Below, in pieces: positions 47,188 through 55,786 of a DNA stretch of 64,000 bases (its first letter is position 1; each line of letters begins with the position of its first letter). The stretch comes from Prosthecobacter algae (GTDB lineage Bacteria; Verrucomicrobiota; Verrucomicrobiia; Verrucomicrobiales; Verrucomicrobiaceae). A program made the translations under genes and the position numbers. The notes below the pieces were generated by a model. That model did not search any database and had not been told where the DNA came from. It saw nothing but the letters and a program-made list of their open reading frames with translations. The stretch is taken from contig NZ_BAABIA010000002.1 in the NCBI RefSeq assembly GCF_039542385.1, positions 744,001 to 808,000 of the forward strand, in the 5' to 3' direction.

Positions 47188-47739
47188 TTATTTAAAATTT
47201 AGCGCCCATATATCAACCTGCGCTAGGGATTCACTTAAAGAACCAGAATTATAGATAATCACGTCAGCATTAGGACGAATAAACGAAATTAATTCAATTT
47301 CGGTGACATCAGCGTCGTATTCTTCACACTGTTCTTTAAGCCACCCACGGCTGTCAAAGAGTCGCTGGTGTCTAATGATATTATCAACATCGACATAGGC
47401 CAACTTTAGATATTTGTCCCCCACGCGATCAAGCAAAAGATCAAGAATCAGCTTGTGGCGTAGACCGTCAAGAACACCGATACTATTGGAATCTGCGCCC
47501 AACGACTCAAAGACCAAATCGCAAAAGTGTTCTGGTTCATTTTCTACCATTTTTTGACCTATAGTCTGAAGAACTCGTTTATCCTCGGTAGACATACCAA
47601 GTCTTGCAGCTTCAAAACGAACAACGTTCCCGAAGCTCGTCCACTTAAGGCCCTGCGACAAGGCGAACGGCTTGGAAATACTAGTTTTACCTGACCCAGT
47701 GTGACCAGCAAAAACGACCAAATTATTTTTTGACTTCAT
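47188..47739 (-). CDS. P-loop nucleotide kinase-like protein
   Basis: 183 residues. Walker A GHTGSGKTS (12-20) at the N-terminus, then a fold like dephospho-CoA/adenylate/thymidylate kinases: FGNVVRFEAARLGMS, VLDGLRHKLILDLLL, YVDVDNIIRHQRLFDSRGWL (lid-like), and a C-terminal IRPNADVIIYNSGSLSE. It would phosphorylate a small molecule, most likely a nucleotide. Last gene of the seven-gene operon, 12 bp after the ASCH gene. Substrate unknown. Confidence 0.7.
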   Translation of the reverse strand: MKSKNNLVVFAGHTGSGKTSISKPFALSQGLKWTSFGNVVRFEAARLGMSTEDKRVLQTIGQKMVENEPEHFCDLVFESLGADSNSIGVLDGLRHKLILDLLLDRVGDKYLKLAYVDVDNIIRHQRLFDSRGWLKEQCEEYDADVTEIELISFIRPNADVIIYNSGSLSESLAQVDIWALNFK

Positions 47740-47751
47740 GGCTTTGTTCCA

Positions 47752-48234
47752 TCATTTCAATATTACCCATCCCCTTCGATCTGATTTCTTGAATGGAATA
47801 TCTTCGAAAGATCGGAATGATGTGATCCATATAAGCGAACAATACGACGCACTCAGCCGCTCATCCCAAAAATCAGAGTTCGAAGGACAGATTCCCCTGC
47901 CAAACTGCTCCCTGATTTGATCTAATGAACCCGGCAATAAATGATAAAACCAAACTCGATCGACAACACACACACCGGCTATTCCTGCGCCAGATCTTTT
48001 CAAAAGAATGATATCCCCCTTTTCTATGCATTCAAAAGGAGCAATGCGATTCTTTGAAAACCTGGTCTCAATAGACTTTTTCCCCTCTGAAATAAATGTA
48101 AAATAGGGTTCAACAAAAACTGCCAGGTGGATTTTAATGAGTTCATCAACCGAGTCCAGAATATCCGCCCACTGCTTATCATCTGCAAGCGCAGCCTTTA
48201 GTTTGTTAAGAGCTGAATTCCGGCCTTCAATCAT
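47752..48234 (-). CDS. ASCH-domain protein (PUA-like)
   Basis: 160 residues. After a helical N-terminus, residues ~35-158 match the ASCH pattern: LAVFVEPYFTFISEGKKSIE TR, then GDIILLKRSGAGIAGVCVVD, ending in a beta strand. ASCH domains bind or modify RNA or nucleotides, and some read modified bases. It overlaps the methyltransferase gene by 8 bp. Confidence 0.65.
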   Translation of the reverse strand: MIEGRNSALNKLKAALADDKQWADILDSVDELIKIHLAVFVEPYFTFISEGKKSIETRFSKNRIAPFECIEKGDIILLKRSGAGIAGVCVVDRVWFYHLLPGSLDQIREQFGRGICPSNSDFWDERLSASYCSLIWITSFRSFEDIPFKKSDRRGWVILK

Positions 48235-49489
48235 ACATTTCCTTCAAATAGGTTGTCCGATCATTGATTTCGCTTTGTAGAACTGAATTCAATTCACGAG
48301 CGTTTCTTTCACCGCCAGCGTTGGTTGATATGTTTATTCCGCCATCACGATTCTGGCCCGCCAACAACATTTCTGCTAACAAATATGGGTCGCTGCATTC
48401 GAAAAAACGATTTCCTGAAGTCACTAAATTAGCCCTGGCCCGCCCTACAAAGTTTGTACTAACAGACGGCAGAATAGCCTCTCGCCAAACAGGAGAAAGA
48501 AACGCGCCCCCTGAACATCCTTGCTTACCGTCTTTTTTACGTCCAGAGTTCTTAACTGAAAACTTTATACCTTGGATAATGAATTCATTCCACTCAGTAG
48601 TGAATAGTCGAGGCGTATCATCATTATAGGTAAGCCGACAGTCATCGGATACTCGATTTCGGAATATAAGTACTTCGGCGCTCCGCCAGGCGGGAATACG
48701 TGCACTAAACCCTGCGGCTTTGAGGCTAGTGCTTTCAAAAAATGGAGTTTTATAATGTAGTTGAATTTTATTCGATGGATTCAATTCTAAACCGCCTTCC
48801 TTGCACCAATTTAACAGTTCTGCCAACTCTTTACTAGCACTGGATCGAGTGCCTTCTAACGGAAAACTCAATAATATCAGCCCGCCAGGTTTCACTATTG
48901 ATTGAGCCTTAACCATGAAGTGTTTTGTTAGATGGTTATACCAAGGGGGATCTACCACGGCAATATCCACCAGCGGATGCGTAGAGATGGGTTTAGTAAG
49001 ATCACACGCCATGAGGTGGGCGGAATTAATCTGAGATTTTAATAGATCGGCTCGACGATCTAGCAATGACCAGCTCCACGATGGCCTTATTTCGTCACCT
49101 GCCACCACAATGCTGGGGCAACCAAGGCACGCAACGGACGGCTGTTTGAAACCAGCAATCTCCTGAGTTAGAAAATCAAGGATATCGCGAATACTCTCTT
49201 GGGTAAACCTCCATTCATAGTCAAGGGGGTGCTCTAGAGAGTTTGGGAAGGGTTCCGGGAATATCTGCCTAGCAACACTTGCTCCGGCTATTCCCAGGAC
49301 GCCACTCTCAAGATTCAAGCGAGAGAGAGACTGCCAGACATCTAGTGGGTAGTATCCTGGAAGTCTCCTGAGAAAAGATTCCCAATTTTCATGATCCCCA
49401 GTCCAAAAACTTCGAACACATTCATCTAGACGACGGACGAATATTGGATCTGATTCACACAGGACCTGACTATCAAATCGCCACTTCAT
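48227..49489 (-). CDS. SAM-dependent methyltransferase with DPPW motif
   Basis: 420 residues. Helical N-terminal domain (1-115); Rossmann core with VACLGCPSIVVA as motif I region (119-130), VDIAVVDPPWYNHL with DPPW at 180-183 (motif IV), and KPGGLILLSFPLE. DPPW is the catalytic signature of amino-group methylases such as N6-adenine (MT-A70-like) enzymes. The last ~180 residues are unrecognised and may bind the target. It overlaps both neighbours (8 and 17 bp). Nucleic acid or nucleotide is the likely substrate, inferred. Confidence 0.65.
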   Translation of the reverse strand: MKWRFDSQVLCESDPIFVRRLDECVRSFWTGDHENWESFLRRLPGYYPLDVWQSLSRLNLESGVLGIAGASVARQIFPEPFPNSLEHPLDYEWRFTQESIRDILDFLTQEIAGFKQPSVACLGCPSIVVAGDEIRPSWSWSLLDRRADLLKSQINSAHLMACDLTKPISTHPLVDIAVVDPPWYNHLTKHFMVKAQSIVKPGGLILLSFPLEGTRSSASKELAELLNWCKEGGLELNPSNKIQLHYKTPFFESTSLKAAGFSARIPAWRSAEVLIFRNRVSDDCRLTYNDDTPRLFTTEWNEFIIQGIKFSVKNSGRKKDGKQGCSGGAFLSPVWREAILPSVSTNFVGRARANLVTSGNRFFECSDPYLLAEMLLAGQNRDGGINISTNAGGERNARELNSVLQSEINDRTTYLKEMYD

Positions 49490-50480
49490 AAATTGGGAGA
49501 TTTCGTTGATGAAGTGAAAATCGCGATTCGATCTCCAAATTCCAACATTTAATGGCTTCCTGTTGAATTTCCATCGATTTTTGATGGACCGCGTTAATTC
49601 TCATTTCGTCTTGAGCAGGTCGAAAAGCTGACACACAAAGGGGCACGACTCTTAATGGCAGCAGCGGAGAAATTGCCTGTAATCGATCTACGAACTCAGT
49701 CATTTTAGCATCAATTGCTTTATTGTCAGGGGCTGTGAAGGTTGCATATCCATAGACATCTATACCGAGGGAAACAATTCTTTTAAAGATAGAGAATTGT
49801 TGATCGAATAAAGCGGGGGCAGCACGTGTATTAAAAGAAAATGACGACGAATCGAAGCCTTTAAAACAGCCAACTTTAGCGTAATTACGGTAAGATACCA
49901 CTCGGTCAATTTCAGACGTGCTAAGCTTTGTCCAGAAAAAGTCCGTACTCAAATTGTCGTCGGACCAAAGGAATGTTTTTTCTGACAATCCACCTTTTTC
50001 CAAAGCATCCATGGTCCAAGGAATCCATTCAGGCGTAAGGTCGGGTTGTCCTCCCGAAAGGTCTATAATAGCCGGTGGATGCTCGTGCGCCCGATATCTA
50101 TCTACTAATTCATCGGCAGTCAACCAAAGGCCTTTTTGCTCATCCGCTTTGAGCAGATCGAATGGCACATAGCAATACCAGCATCGCCAGTTACATGCAG
50201 CGTTCTGAAAGACTTGAGCTAAGGCAACATCTCCTGAATCTATTCCAAGCTTATGATTGGCGGGATCAATAGGCAAAGAATTTTCAGGCCAACCGAAAGC
50301 AGTCCAACGACGAAAATGCCTGATTCGTCCGACTCCTCCACAATTGGTTGGATCGGTAATATCTGTTTCTTGACTTGTGCCGCTTAACTTTGCCACAAGC
50401 AACTCTTTAGTATCCAGCCGTATTGCCTTGGTCCTTAACTTAGACGAGTACTGTAATGTGTCTATACTGTTAAAATTCAT
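49473..50480 (-). CDS. Radical SAM enzyme
   Basis: 335 residues. The iron-sulfur motif CNWRCWYC (Cys 96, 100, 103) is followed by Y-V; GGQPDLTPE (the GGE-like SAM site) at ~135. A ~90-residue N-terminal domain precedes the barrel, unlike viperin, whose Cys motif is near the start. No SPASM Cys cluster at the C-terminus. It makes a 5'-deoxyadenosyl radical; substrate unknown. Overlaps the DUF4186-like gene by ATGA and the methyltransferase by 17 bp. Confidence 0.85.
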   Translation of the reverse strand: MNFNSIDTLQYSSKLRTKAIRLDTKELLVAKLSGTSQETDITDPTNCGGVGRIRHFRRWTAFGWPENSLPIDPANHKLGIDSGDVALAQVFQNAACNWRCWYCYVPFDLLKADEQKGLWLTADELVDRYRAHEHPPAIIDLSGGQPDLTPEWIPWTMDALEKGGLSEKTFLWSDDNLSTDFFWTKLSTSEIDRVVSYRNYAKVGCFKGFDSSSFSFNTRAAPALFDQQFSIFKRIVSLGIDVYGYATFTAPDNKAIDAKMTEFVDRLQAISPLLPLRVVPLCVSAFRPAQDEMRINAVHQKSMEIQQEAIKCWNLEIESRFSLHQRNLPIYEVAI

Positions 50481-51067
50481 AATGACAAATCCAGTTCAGA
50501 TTGAACCCGGTTTTCTTCATTGAGCAGATCTGGTAATTTAACATTTAGATATGCCCAAATCACCTTTTCAAGGTAATCCAGTTCAGCTTGCAGGAGATCC
50601 CGTTCCTCGGGGATACCATGCCAATAAAAGACACATTTCCTACAACAGGTTGCTGTTGCATGTTGTGCGTAATGAATAGGATCATCGTCTCGCAGCAAGG
50701 GAGTTTGCTGTCCTTCACGAAAGTGATGTCCTAAGCCTATGGATTTTTTAAGCCGCAAACGAACTTTTTTTTCCAGTCGCTGGCGACCTATCATGAGGGG
50801 GCGACGTTTTGATACCCACGATATGTCATTCCTCCAAAAGTATGCGCGTATGTGCTCTTTTTTCAGGCTACTAACCAGTATACTGATGTTGTTAATATCT
50901 CGTTTATGGAGTAAGTCCCACTCAATTGGAGATGCTCCACAATTCGTGCAAATGCTGGGTGAGTGGCGCCTTTCTTTCGGTGGTTTCTTGGGACTGAAGC
51001 AATGTTCGTCTTCAGCACACTTGAAGTCCGTACATTTAATATCCAGCTTTTCTCTTTTTTTAGGCAT
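50477..51067 (-). CDS. DUF4186-like zinc protein
   Basis: 196 residues. The C-terminal half has YAQHATATCCRKC then WHGIP (133-153), very close to the DUF4186 signature; the N-terminal half adds two Cys pairs (C12/C17/C23 and CTNCG at 40-44), so two or more zinc sites. DUF4186 is of unknown function. Longer than stand-alone DUF4186 proteins (~110-120). Second overlap partner of the radical SAM gene, suggesting the two work together. Confidence 0.65.
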   Translation of the reverse strand: MPKKREKLDIKCTDFKCAEDEHCFSPKKPPKERRHSPSICTNCGASPIEWDLLHKRDINNISILVSSLKKEHIRAYFWRNDISWVSKRRPLMIGRQRLEKKVRLRLKKSIGLGHHFREGQQTPLLRDDDPIHYAQHATATCCRKCVFYWHGIPEERDLLQAELDYLEKVIWAYLNVKLPDLLNEENRVQSELDLSL

Positions 51068-51082
51068 AGACGTTGCCTCCCC

Positions 51083-52504
51083 TTATTGTTTTTCTATTGC
51101 ACGAATAAACATATCACGATCAAACTCATTTAGTACGGCAAGATTTACATGAGTGAGCAAACCCTTTCTGACGATCTCATCTGGGGCTACCAGACTTTTT
51201 TGAAGATTCTCGGCCGCTCCCCACCAATTAATCTGTTGATCCGCAAGCCTCCAGGCCATGTGATTGGCAAGTACGCCTACGTCCATTTCGAAAGTATCTG
51301 CAACCTTCTCTATAGCGGCTTTCATCATCTTAACATTACCGCTGGCCGCTTTGACCACGGCTTTCTCGATTCTGCCGCTATCACCATCAAAAAGAACATC
51401 TTCTGCCCATTCATTTGCTACAGTTTCATCATCATCAGTATCCGACTCTTTTTGACCAATGGGTTCAATTTCGATCACCGCTGATGTTTCAGAGACGTGG
51501 TTGTTAACTACGTGTCCTATTTCATGAAGCAAATCAAATAACCATCGAGCAGTTTGGCTAGTGGTTTGTTTGACTACTATTACATGTCTTCCACCTATTT
51601 TCCAAACAGCTCCATGAAATGCACCGCTATAGCAAATAGGAATGACAATAATCCCGCAATTCCAAGTGTAATCCAAAACTGACTGAAGGCTTATTTTGCC
51701 AAAATCTGCTAGTATGGCATCTCTGAAACTCGACCACTCTTGCGGAATAGCGATCATCGGTACGTGTTCACAAGCTTTACACGCAAGCGCAGCGACATAA
51801 TGAGCGTAAACTGTAAATGCATCGACTTTCTCGCTGTCTGCGTTGGTGCGCAATTTATATCGAACCCTTGAGCCAAATACAAATGGAAGCGATGAGTCAG
51901 CATCGAGTAGCCGTCGAATTGGTATACCAAATACTGAGCTAAGTTCTACCAAGGCATTCCAAATGGCCTCGCCCGAACCCAAGCCAGATATTAGCGCAGT
52001 GTAAGAATTAGCTGGAAGTATTCTGGCTAGCATTGCCTTATCAAATCCACAAGCCGCCAAACGATGGAACAATCTCGGCATATCGCTTGCTGATTTCATT
52101 ACAATCAGATCGCTGGCTACCCCAACATTAAGTGCTGTAGCGACAGATTTCAGAGTTGCCAAGCTCGCCGCTTCATAGTTATCTGCCTCCCATCTTTGCA
52201 CTTGTTGCTCTTTCAAACCCAATATTGCGGCCAGTTCTTTTTGAGTCTTGCCTCTGGCGATGCGGGCTTTAATTAGCGATGAAGGAAGATCATCTAGTGA
52301 CGAAACAGAAAATACTGATATATCCCCCCTCACTAAGGCTTCATACTCTGAAATCTGGAGGCTAAGTATATCAATTTCAGATTGATGTGCAGCTCGGTGA
52401 ATCTCTGCGAAGGCATTTTCGCTAGTGCCAATTTCACTTATTCTTTCAACGAACCGATCCAACTGGCTCTTTGATATGCGGTACTGTCTTTCGTTCTTGA
52501 TCAT
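51083..52504 (-). CDS. XRE-HTH / ImmA-IrrE metallopeptidase protein
   Basis: 473 residues. HTH at ~73-130 (RIARGKTQKELAAILGLKE then QQVQRWEADNYEAAS); zinc protease of the ImmA/IrrE type with HEIGH (327-331) and the downstream Glu in ETVANEWAEDVLF (~360-372). An unusual N-terminal ~70-residue segment precedes the HTH. Such proteins repress an operon and cleave partners on stress or infection. Probably represses its own operon through the palindrome at 52963-52982. Overlaps the DUF6932-like gene by ATGA and lies 15 bp before the DUF4186-like gene. Confidence 0.85.
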   Translation of the reverse strand: MIKNERQYRISKSQLDRFVERISEIGTSENAFAEIHRAAHQSEIDILSLQISEYEALVRGDISVFSVSSLDDLPSSLIKARIARGKTQKELAAILGLKEQQVQRWEADNYEAASLATLKSVATALNVGVASDLIVMKSASDMPRLFHRLAACGFDKAMLARILPANSYTALISGLGSGEAIWNALVELSSVFGIPIRRLLDADSSLPFVFGSRVRYKLRTNADSEKVDAFTVYAHYVAALACKACEHVPMIAIPQEWSSFRDAILADFGKISLQSVLDYTWNCGIIVIPICYSGAFHGAVWKIGGRHVIVVKQTTSQTARWLFDLLHEIGHVVNNHVSETSAVIEIEPIGQKESDTDDDETVANEWAEDVLFDGDSGRIEKAVVKAASGNVKMMKAAIEKVADTFEMDVGVLANHMAWRLADQQINWWGAAENLQKSLVAPDEIVRKGLLTHVNLAVLNEFDRDMFIRAIEKQ

Positions 52505-52944
52505 TGGAGTGAAGAAAGTTTGAATGCCACTAGTCCTTTTGGAGCACCGGTATCTTTATTAATTTGAAAAAATTCGAAGAAAGTTCGTGCTGGTCCTTCG
52601 GCTTGAGCTCCACTCGGAAAAAACTCTCCCCCAAATCTTGCTTTTTGAGCTTGCCTGAAATTATTGAAGTCAAAAAACACTGGATCAAGCTTTTCAAGTT
52701 GTACCCCTAATGGGTCCCAGCAGGCGTCAAAATCTTCCGGTAATTCTTTAGTTGTTACGAAACTACCATCCAGATACACAAATCGGCAGCCTGCCAATCG
52801 GAGCAAATACGCACCTTCAATGAAGCCGTCGAAAAGTCGACGTCGTCTTGCTCCGACTGCGAATCGTTTGGCCAACTCGTTAGGGTCAGCTGTCCAGTGC
52901 AGCCCTGGGGGCAACAGTCCGAATTGATCGTGAGGCGGAATCAT
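52501..52944 (-). CDS. DUF6932-like protein (nucleotidyltransferase-like)
   Basis: 147 residues. MIPPHDQFGLLPPGLHWT and CRFVYLDGSFVTTKELPEDFDACWD match DUF6932. The GS...D-x-D arrangement resembles minimal nucleotidyltransferases. DUF6932 genes commonly sit beside an XRE-ImmA/IrrE gene, as here, in pairs thought to be toxin-antitoxin-like or defensive. First gene of the seven-gene operon; the -10 box ends only ~9 nt from its ATG and no Shine-Dalgarno is visible, so it may be translated leaderless. Confidence 0.75.
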   Translation of the reverse strand: MIPPHDQFGLLPPGLHWTADPNELAKRFAVGARRRRLFDGFIEGAYLLRLAGCRFVYLDGSFVTTKELPEDFDACWDPLGVQLEKLDPVFFDFNNFRQAQKARFGGEFFPSGAQAEGPARTFFEFFQINKDTGAPKGLVAFKLSSLQ

Positions 52945-52953
52945 TGGGCGTGC

Positions 52954-52985
52954 TTATAAGCAACACAACAAAAATGTTGTGTCAA
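52954..52985 (-). promoter_or_regulatory. Promoter and palindromic operator of the seven-gene operon
   Basis: On the minus strand TTGACA (52980-52985) is followed after 21 nt (longer than the usual 17) by TATAAG (52954-52959). A perfect 20-bp inverted repeat ACACAACA-AAAA-TGTTGTGT (52963-52982) overlaps the -35 and spacer, 18 bp before the ATG. The likely binder is the XRE protein encoded second in the operon. Confidence 0.65.
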
Positions 52986-53363
52986 GCTTTTTTGAGTGCT
53001 TTACCTAGCACTCGGGCTGTAGTGCTTATTCGCCCATGAAGAACTCACCCGAGCACGACAGATTCGCGTGAAGGCTGTCGCCAAGTTCTACAGGGTAAAG
53101 CACGTGTTGAAGCGGGCCGAGGGGAAGCGATCAAAGTACGCCAATTGCTACAAAATTGAGGGGCTTGTCCCACGCGTCTCCGCTAAAGCCATCGCTACGG
53201 TCAGGTATAAAATTTCAATGAGAGAGTCGTGGAAATTTTGTACATAAATCTGCTTCCAGTGAGAGAAGGGCCACTGGCAGTGAAAATTATTTTGTGTTTT
53301 ATAAATTGTTTTTCTCTGGGTAGGAATTTTGTCATCATTGATTTCAATTTTTCAATCAAAGCA
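52986..53363. other. Non-coding stretch between operon and integrase gene
   Basis: 378 bp. No supported gene. Carries the partner (53226-53291) of the diverged repeat at 46941-47007. A plus-strand frame (QIRVKAVAKFYRVKHVLKR) looks like decayed coding DNA. Confidence 0.35.
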
Positions 53364-54863
53364 TCAAATCCCTCGCTTACCTGACTTTCTACTCGACTTC
53401 GGCTTTTGTGATTTCAGGCGTGGCTTAGTCAAGTGTTGGTGATTGTCAGTATTGGTGGCGAGTAATGATCCGAGGCCGACCGTAACGCGTTTCTTTTGGG
53501 CCACATAGTGTTGCGCCGTGATGGCAACGTCGGCATGGCGCAAGAACCGGGAAGCATCCAACAGCCCGTCTTTTGCGGCGATCTGTGAGCCAGCTTCTTT
53601 CCTCAACGTGTGCAGAGGTGTGCGGGCCTTGACGCCGTGTTTGCGCAACCATGTGACGAGGCGTGTGAAGCTTTGATTCGCCCTGTATTTACTCCACGTA
53701 GGTTCCGCTGCCTCGGTCGTCTGTACAGGTCGCGGCACTTTGAATTTCCGTTTGGGGGGATCGGCAGCCATGACATAAATGGCGCTTGGGTCGCTCGCTC
53801 TAAGCTTCTTTAAGACCTCCGTCACTTCAGCATCTATCGGCACTTCACCCAAACTAGTTTCGGCCTTCGGCGCAAAATCGCTTTGAGATTCTACTCGGAT
53901 CAAACCTGCGTCGAGGTCCACTGATTCCCAACGAAGCTTGTCTGCTTCGTTCCGCCGCAGCCCAGCAAATAGGCCTAGCAAAAATGCCTTGAATGCTTCG
54001 GGGTCTTCAATTGCCAGCTCGTTGCGTGCAACAGAGAGGAGAGATTCGACATTCATGGTTGAGACGTAGCGCATTGACTGGCGTGGGAAGAGGTCCACTC
54101 CGTCAAAGGGGAGTGGGGAAGGCAGCACAACACGATTGGTGACCAGACGCAAAAGACGTTTTGCAAAAAGGCCCTTCCCCATGCGGATGAGCGAATTTGC
54201 ACTGTTGCGAGCAGAGCGCGCTTTGGTTTCATCTCTGCCTGCCCGGCTGCTGACGTAGCGGAGCTTCCAAGCCTCAATCCGATCAGGAGTGAGCTTTGCC
54301 AGCGCCACGGCATCCACGTTGGTGAGCCACGTGCTACGACTGTCGCCGCAGCGAGCAAAGCGGCCAGCTGTGGCTTCAATCCCTTCCACGTCGGCTACGA
54401 TGCGTCTGAATGTGGCGACATAGCTCCGCAACGTCGTTACTCTCACATTTGACAACTCCGTCACCGCTGACAACAGATCGCCCACTGTCGCCCCCTTAAC
54501 TGGTGACGCCGACGCTGGCTTGAATTTTAACAGTGCTTCCTCCCAGCCGTTGCTACGAAGCATTTGATAAATGTTCAGTGCCTTTTTGGCGGCGGCTTCC
54601 TTGATGGGGGAACCAAGCGGGAATCGATGCCGCTGTCCCTGATGGGCTATCTGAACGCTGTAATCAGGAGAATCCACCTTCCTCACTCGCTCCTGCCAAT
54701 GCCGCACATCCCCCTTGGGATAGCTGTGCATTTTCTGTGCAGTTTTTGAGATCTTACCTGTGCTGTTTTGATCCGAACTGATGTCCTTCTTTGGTCGTTT
54801 ATCCCTTGTGGATGCTTGTTTCTTCGTGCTCACCAGATAACATAAGGGATCAGGAGCAAACAT
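53364..54863 (-). CDS. Tyrosine recombinase (island integrase)
   Basis: 499 residues. Catalytic set: Arg303 (GLFAGLRRNEADKL), Lys333, His418 and Arg421 (LHTLRKEAGS), His443 (RHADVA) and Tyr453 (AITAQHYV). Residues ~45-110 form an arm-binding-like domain; ~120-250 the core-binding domain. The first 44 residues are basic and could be skipped if translation starts at Met45 (MHSYPKGDVRHW). It lies 12 bp from the right attachment site, as expected for integrases that use a tRNA gene. Confidence 0.93.
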   Translation of the reverse strand: MFAPDPLCYLVSTKKQASTRDKRPKKDISSDQNSTGKISKTAQKMHSYPKGDVRHWQERVRKVDSPDYSVQIAHQGQRHRFPLGSPIKEAAAKKALNIYQMLRSNGWEEALLKFKPASASPVKGATVGDLLSAVTELSNVRVTTLRSYVATFRRIVADVEGIEATAGRFARCGDSRSTWLTNVDAVALAKLTPDRIEAWKLRYVSSRAGRDETKARSARNSANSLIRMGKGLFAKRLLRLVTNRVVLPSPLPFDGVDLFPRQSMRYVSTMNVESLLSVARNELAIEDPEAFKAFLLGLFAGLRRNEADKLRWESVDLDAGLIRVESQSDFAPKAETSLGEVPIDAEVTEVLKKLRASDPSAIYVMAADPPKRKFKVPRPVQTTEAAEPTWSKYRANQSFTRLVTWLRKHGVKARTPLHTLRKEAGSQIAAKDGLLDASRFLRHADVAITAQHYVAQKKRVTVGLGSLLATNTDNHQHLTKPRLKSQKPKSSRKSGKRGI

Positions 54864-54874
54864 TCAATAAAACA

Positions 54875-54919
54875 ATTTGTAATCATCAGGTCGTCGGTTC
54901 AAATCCGACTCTCGGCTCC
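54875..54919. repeat. Right attachment site (att)
   Basis: Exact 45-bp copy of 23595-23639. It is the tRNA-Thr 3' end displaced by integration; chromosomal DNA follows. Just right of it, CAGGTCATCGGTTCCAAACC (54924-54943) looks like a worn second copy of the T-arm part. Confidence 0.92.
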
Positions 54920-55062
54920 AGTTCAGGTCATCGGTTCCAAACCTTGAGCTCATGAGTTGGAAAACTAGGGGTCTCCCACCAGGCATCCACTATCCAAGGC
55001 GAAATCGTACTCTTAGTGGGCGTTTTCTGCTTTAGGAATTCGCTGCTTCAGTCATTAGTCTT

Positions 55063-55533
55063 ATGAAAACCAACATCGGCATTTCAGACAAGAACCGCAA
55101 AGAGGTTTCCACCCTTCTGGCCAAGCTCCTGGCAGATGAGTTTGTACTCTACACCAAGACCCGCAACGCCCATTGGAATGTCGTGGGCCCTGACTTCCAT
55201 GCCATGCATGTCTTCTTTGAGGAGCAGTACGGCAAGCTGGAGGGTTTCATTGATGACATCGCCGAACGCATCCGTTCCTTGGCCAATCCGGCGCTGGGCT
55301 CCATGAAGGAGCTTCTGGCGGCCACCCGTCTGAAAGAGGGGAAAGGAGAGCTGAAAAGCTCGGCCGAATTCCTCAAGCTGCTGCTACAGGATCACGAACA
55401 GGTCATCCGCCAGATCCGTGAAGACGCCCCGCGATGCGAAGAACTGGGCGATGACGGCAGCAATGACTTTCTGGTCGGTCTGCTGGAGGAACACGAAAAG
55501 ATGGCCTGGATGCTTCGCTCCTGCCTTGCTTGA
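55063..55533 (+). CDS. dps: Dps-family DNA-binding ferritin
   Basis: 156 residues. Dps dodecamers oxidise and store iron with H2O2 and shield DNA. The ferroxidase site between subunits is visible: H in NAHWNVVGPDFHAMH, then D and E in DDIAERIRSL. A short N-terminus (MKTNIGISDKNRKE) has few Lys for DNA binding. It stands alone just right of the island. Confidence 0.92.
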   Translation: MKTNIGISDKNRKEVSTLLAKLLADEFVLYTKTRNAHWNVVGPDFHAMHVFFEEQYGKLEGFIDDIAERIRSLANPALGSMKELLAATRLKEGKGELKSSAEFLKLLLQDHEQVIRQIREDAPRCEELGDDGSNDFLVGLLEEHEKMAWMLRSCLA

Positions 55534-55631
55534 GGGCGCTGAGAGAGGTGGGTCGAGTCTTTCCAGATTCGCCTAAAGGCAATACACCAGCAGAGCTTGC
55601 GGGACATTGGGGTGCGCTCGAAAGCGGCGTC

Positions 55632-55653
55632 GCCGAAGCCTCACGGCTCCGGC
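55632..55653. repeat. Strong hairpin after dps
   Basis: GCCGAAGCC-TCAC-GGCTCCGGC, 8 of 9 pairs, in a GC-rich stretch (55605-55690) without a gene. Terminator-like or a dispersed palindrome; no T run follows. Confidence 0.45.
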
Positions 55654-55786
55654 TTCTCTGCCGCCGCACTCCGGGACGCTTCGCAACATCGGGGCTTAGT
55701 GGCCCAACAAAATCACCGACTTGTAAAAAACTTTGTCCGGTTTTCCGGGCTGGTGCGGTATATCCGTCCCTGCCTGATTTCCGATC

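Noticed and set aside
49473-50480. Direct call of viperin
   Set aside because: The CNxxCxxC motif is similar, but the Cys motif is 95 residues in rather than near the N-terminus and no other viperin residue pattern could be recognised by eye.
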